7,734 nt of DNA from Actinomycetes bacterium. GTDB lineage: Bacteria; Actinomycetota; Acidimicrobiia; Acidimicrobiales; UBA8190. The DNA is taken from positions 1 to 7,734 of the forward strand of contig JAJZYI010000162.1 of assembly GCA_021798135.1 (NCBI GenBank), given 5' to 3'. Made by a program: the position numbers and the translations under genes. Positions 6,149 through 7,734 of this stretch are shown here, in pieces. The number at the start of each line of letters is the position of its first letter. The first letter of the stretch is position 1. Below the pieces are notes generated by a model that had not been told where the DNA came from, made no database searches, and saw only the letters and a program-made list of their open reading frames with translations.

Positions 6149-6780
6149 GTGCAGACGCCTACGGCTACCTGGTCCCCACCGTTATCGAGCAGACGGCACG
6201 GGGGGAGCGGGGCTACGACCTCTACTCCCGGCTGCTCAAGGAGCGCATCATCATCCTGGGCACGCCGATCGACGACGCGGTGGCCAACCTGATCTGCGCC
6301 CAGCTGCTGTTCCTGGAGTACGAGGACATCGAAAAGGACATCCACCTCTACATCAACTCGCCGGGCGGCGACATCACGGCGCTGTTCGCCATCTACGACA
6401 CGATGAAGTTCATCAAGCCCGACGTGTCCACGTTCTGCTTCGGGCAGGCCGCCTCGGCGGCGGCCGTCCTGCTGGGCGGGGGTGCACGGGGCAAGCGCTT
6501 CGCCTTGCCGCACGCCCGCATCCTGCTGCACCAGCCGTTCGGGGGCGTGGGCGGGCAGGCGAGCGACATCGAGATCCAGGCGAAGGAGATCCTGCGGATG
6601 CGCGACCTCCTGAACGACATGCTGGCGCGTGACACCGGCCAGCCCGTCGAGCGCATCGCCGCCGACACCGACCGGGACTTCGTCATGACCGCCGACGAGG
6701 CCATGGCGTACGGCCTGGTCGACGAGATCCTGTCGTCACGCGAGGCCGAGGCCGGGGCCGAGGCCGTCGGCGTCGCCTAG
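6145..6780 (+). CDS. clpP: ATP-dependent Clp protease proteolytic subunit, 211 aa
   Basis: Serine peptidase that forms a barrel of two heptamers and degrades proteins unfolded by ClpX or ClpC. The catalytic triad is visible: S104 in FGQAASAAA, H129 in RILLHQP and D178 in DTDRD, with spacings of 25 and 49 residues as in E. coli ClpP. The oxyanion/strand segment INSPGGDITAL (70-80) and the N-terminal loop region (YLVPTVIEQTARGERGYDLYSRLL) are intact. Length is normal; no long propeptide is seen. The GTG at 6145 overlaps the tig stop as GTGA, and GGAGG at 6133-6137 sits 7 bases upstream, so translation is probably coupled to tig. The next gene is clpX, not a second clpP, although many actinobacteria carry clpP1-clpP2 in tandem. 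The Gly-rich GGGARGKRF stretch after the catalytic serine is slightly unusual. Confidence 0.97.
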   Translation: MSADAYGYLVPTVIEQTARGERGYDLYSRLLKERIIILGTPIDDAVANLICAQLLFLEYEDIEKDIHLYINSPGGDITALFAIYDTMKFIKPDVSTFCFGQAASAAAVLLGGGARGKRFALPHARILLHQPFGGVGGQASDIEIQAKEILRMRDLLNDMLARDTGQPVERIAADTDRDFVMTADEAMAYGLVDEILSSREAEAGAEAVGVA

Positions 6781-6810
6781 GCTTGCCGTCCGAGGAAGGG
6801 AGCAGCGCCA

Positions 6811-7734
<924 letters not shown>

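Noticed and set aside
1297..6780. A plus-strand open frame of 1827 codons running antisense to the c-di-GMP gene and through the intergenic region and tig into clpP
   Set aside because: Its end is genuine clpP, but the rest is a shadow frame kept open by high GC. The antisense part has no recognisable domain, and the minus-strand gene has clear GGDEF and EAL motifs.

Overview
The window is chromosomal DNA from a very GC-rich bacterium. Frequent GTG starts, GC-saturated third codon positions, strong purine-rich ribosome binding sites, a DUF5679-type mini zinc ribbon and the character of the ClpP and ClpX proteins suggest an actinobacterium, possibly of the Acidimicrobiia. That lineage call rests on recognition of protein style, not on a search. 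No mobile element, phage gene, CRISPR array, tRNA or rRNA is visible.

Layout from left to right. At 1-893 (+) lies the 3' part of a Ppx/GppA-family phosphatase, whose N-terminus is outside the window. A 144-base convergent gap holds a perfect 14-bp inverted repeat, probably a terminator serving both sides. On the minus strand follow a 49-residue zinc ribbon (1038-1187) and, 40 bases upstream of it, a large cytosolic c-di-GMP protein (1228-4332). Its order is a V4R-like sensor, a repeat linker, two GAF domains, GGDEF and EAL. A 304-base divergent region (4333-4636) carries candidate promoters in both directions and a 29-bp tandem repeat. From 4637 to the right edge runs the proteostasis operon tig-clpP-clpX (+), with clpX cut off by the window end.

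How the genes work together. Trigger factor binds nascent chains at the ribosome exit, and ClpX unfolds substrates and feeds them to the ClpP peptidase. tig and clpP overlap by 4 bases and clpX starts 30 bases after clpP, so they are very probably one transcription unit. The c-di-GMP protein and Ppx/GppA both belong to nucleotide or polyphosphate signalling, but nothing in the sequence ties them to each other or to the protease operon beyond proximity.

This is mainly a housekeeping region and I do not see an undescribed multi-gene system. The points worth a second look are the sensor architecture and EAL motif substitutions of the c-di-GMP protein, three independent short tandem repeats within about 1.8 kb (48 bp and 18 bp in frame in coding DNA, 29 bp in noncoding DNA), a Gly/Glu-rich insertion in the trigger factor PPIase domain, and a single clpP directly before clpX.
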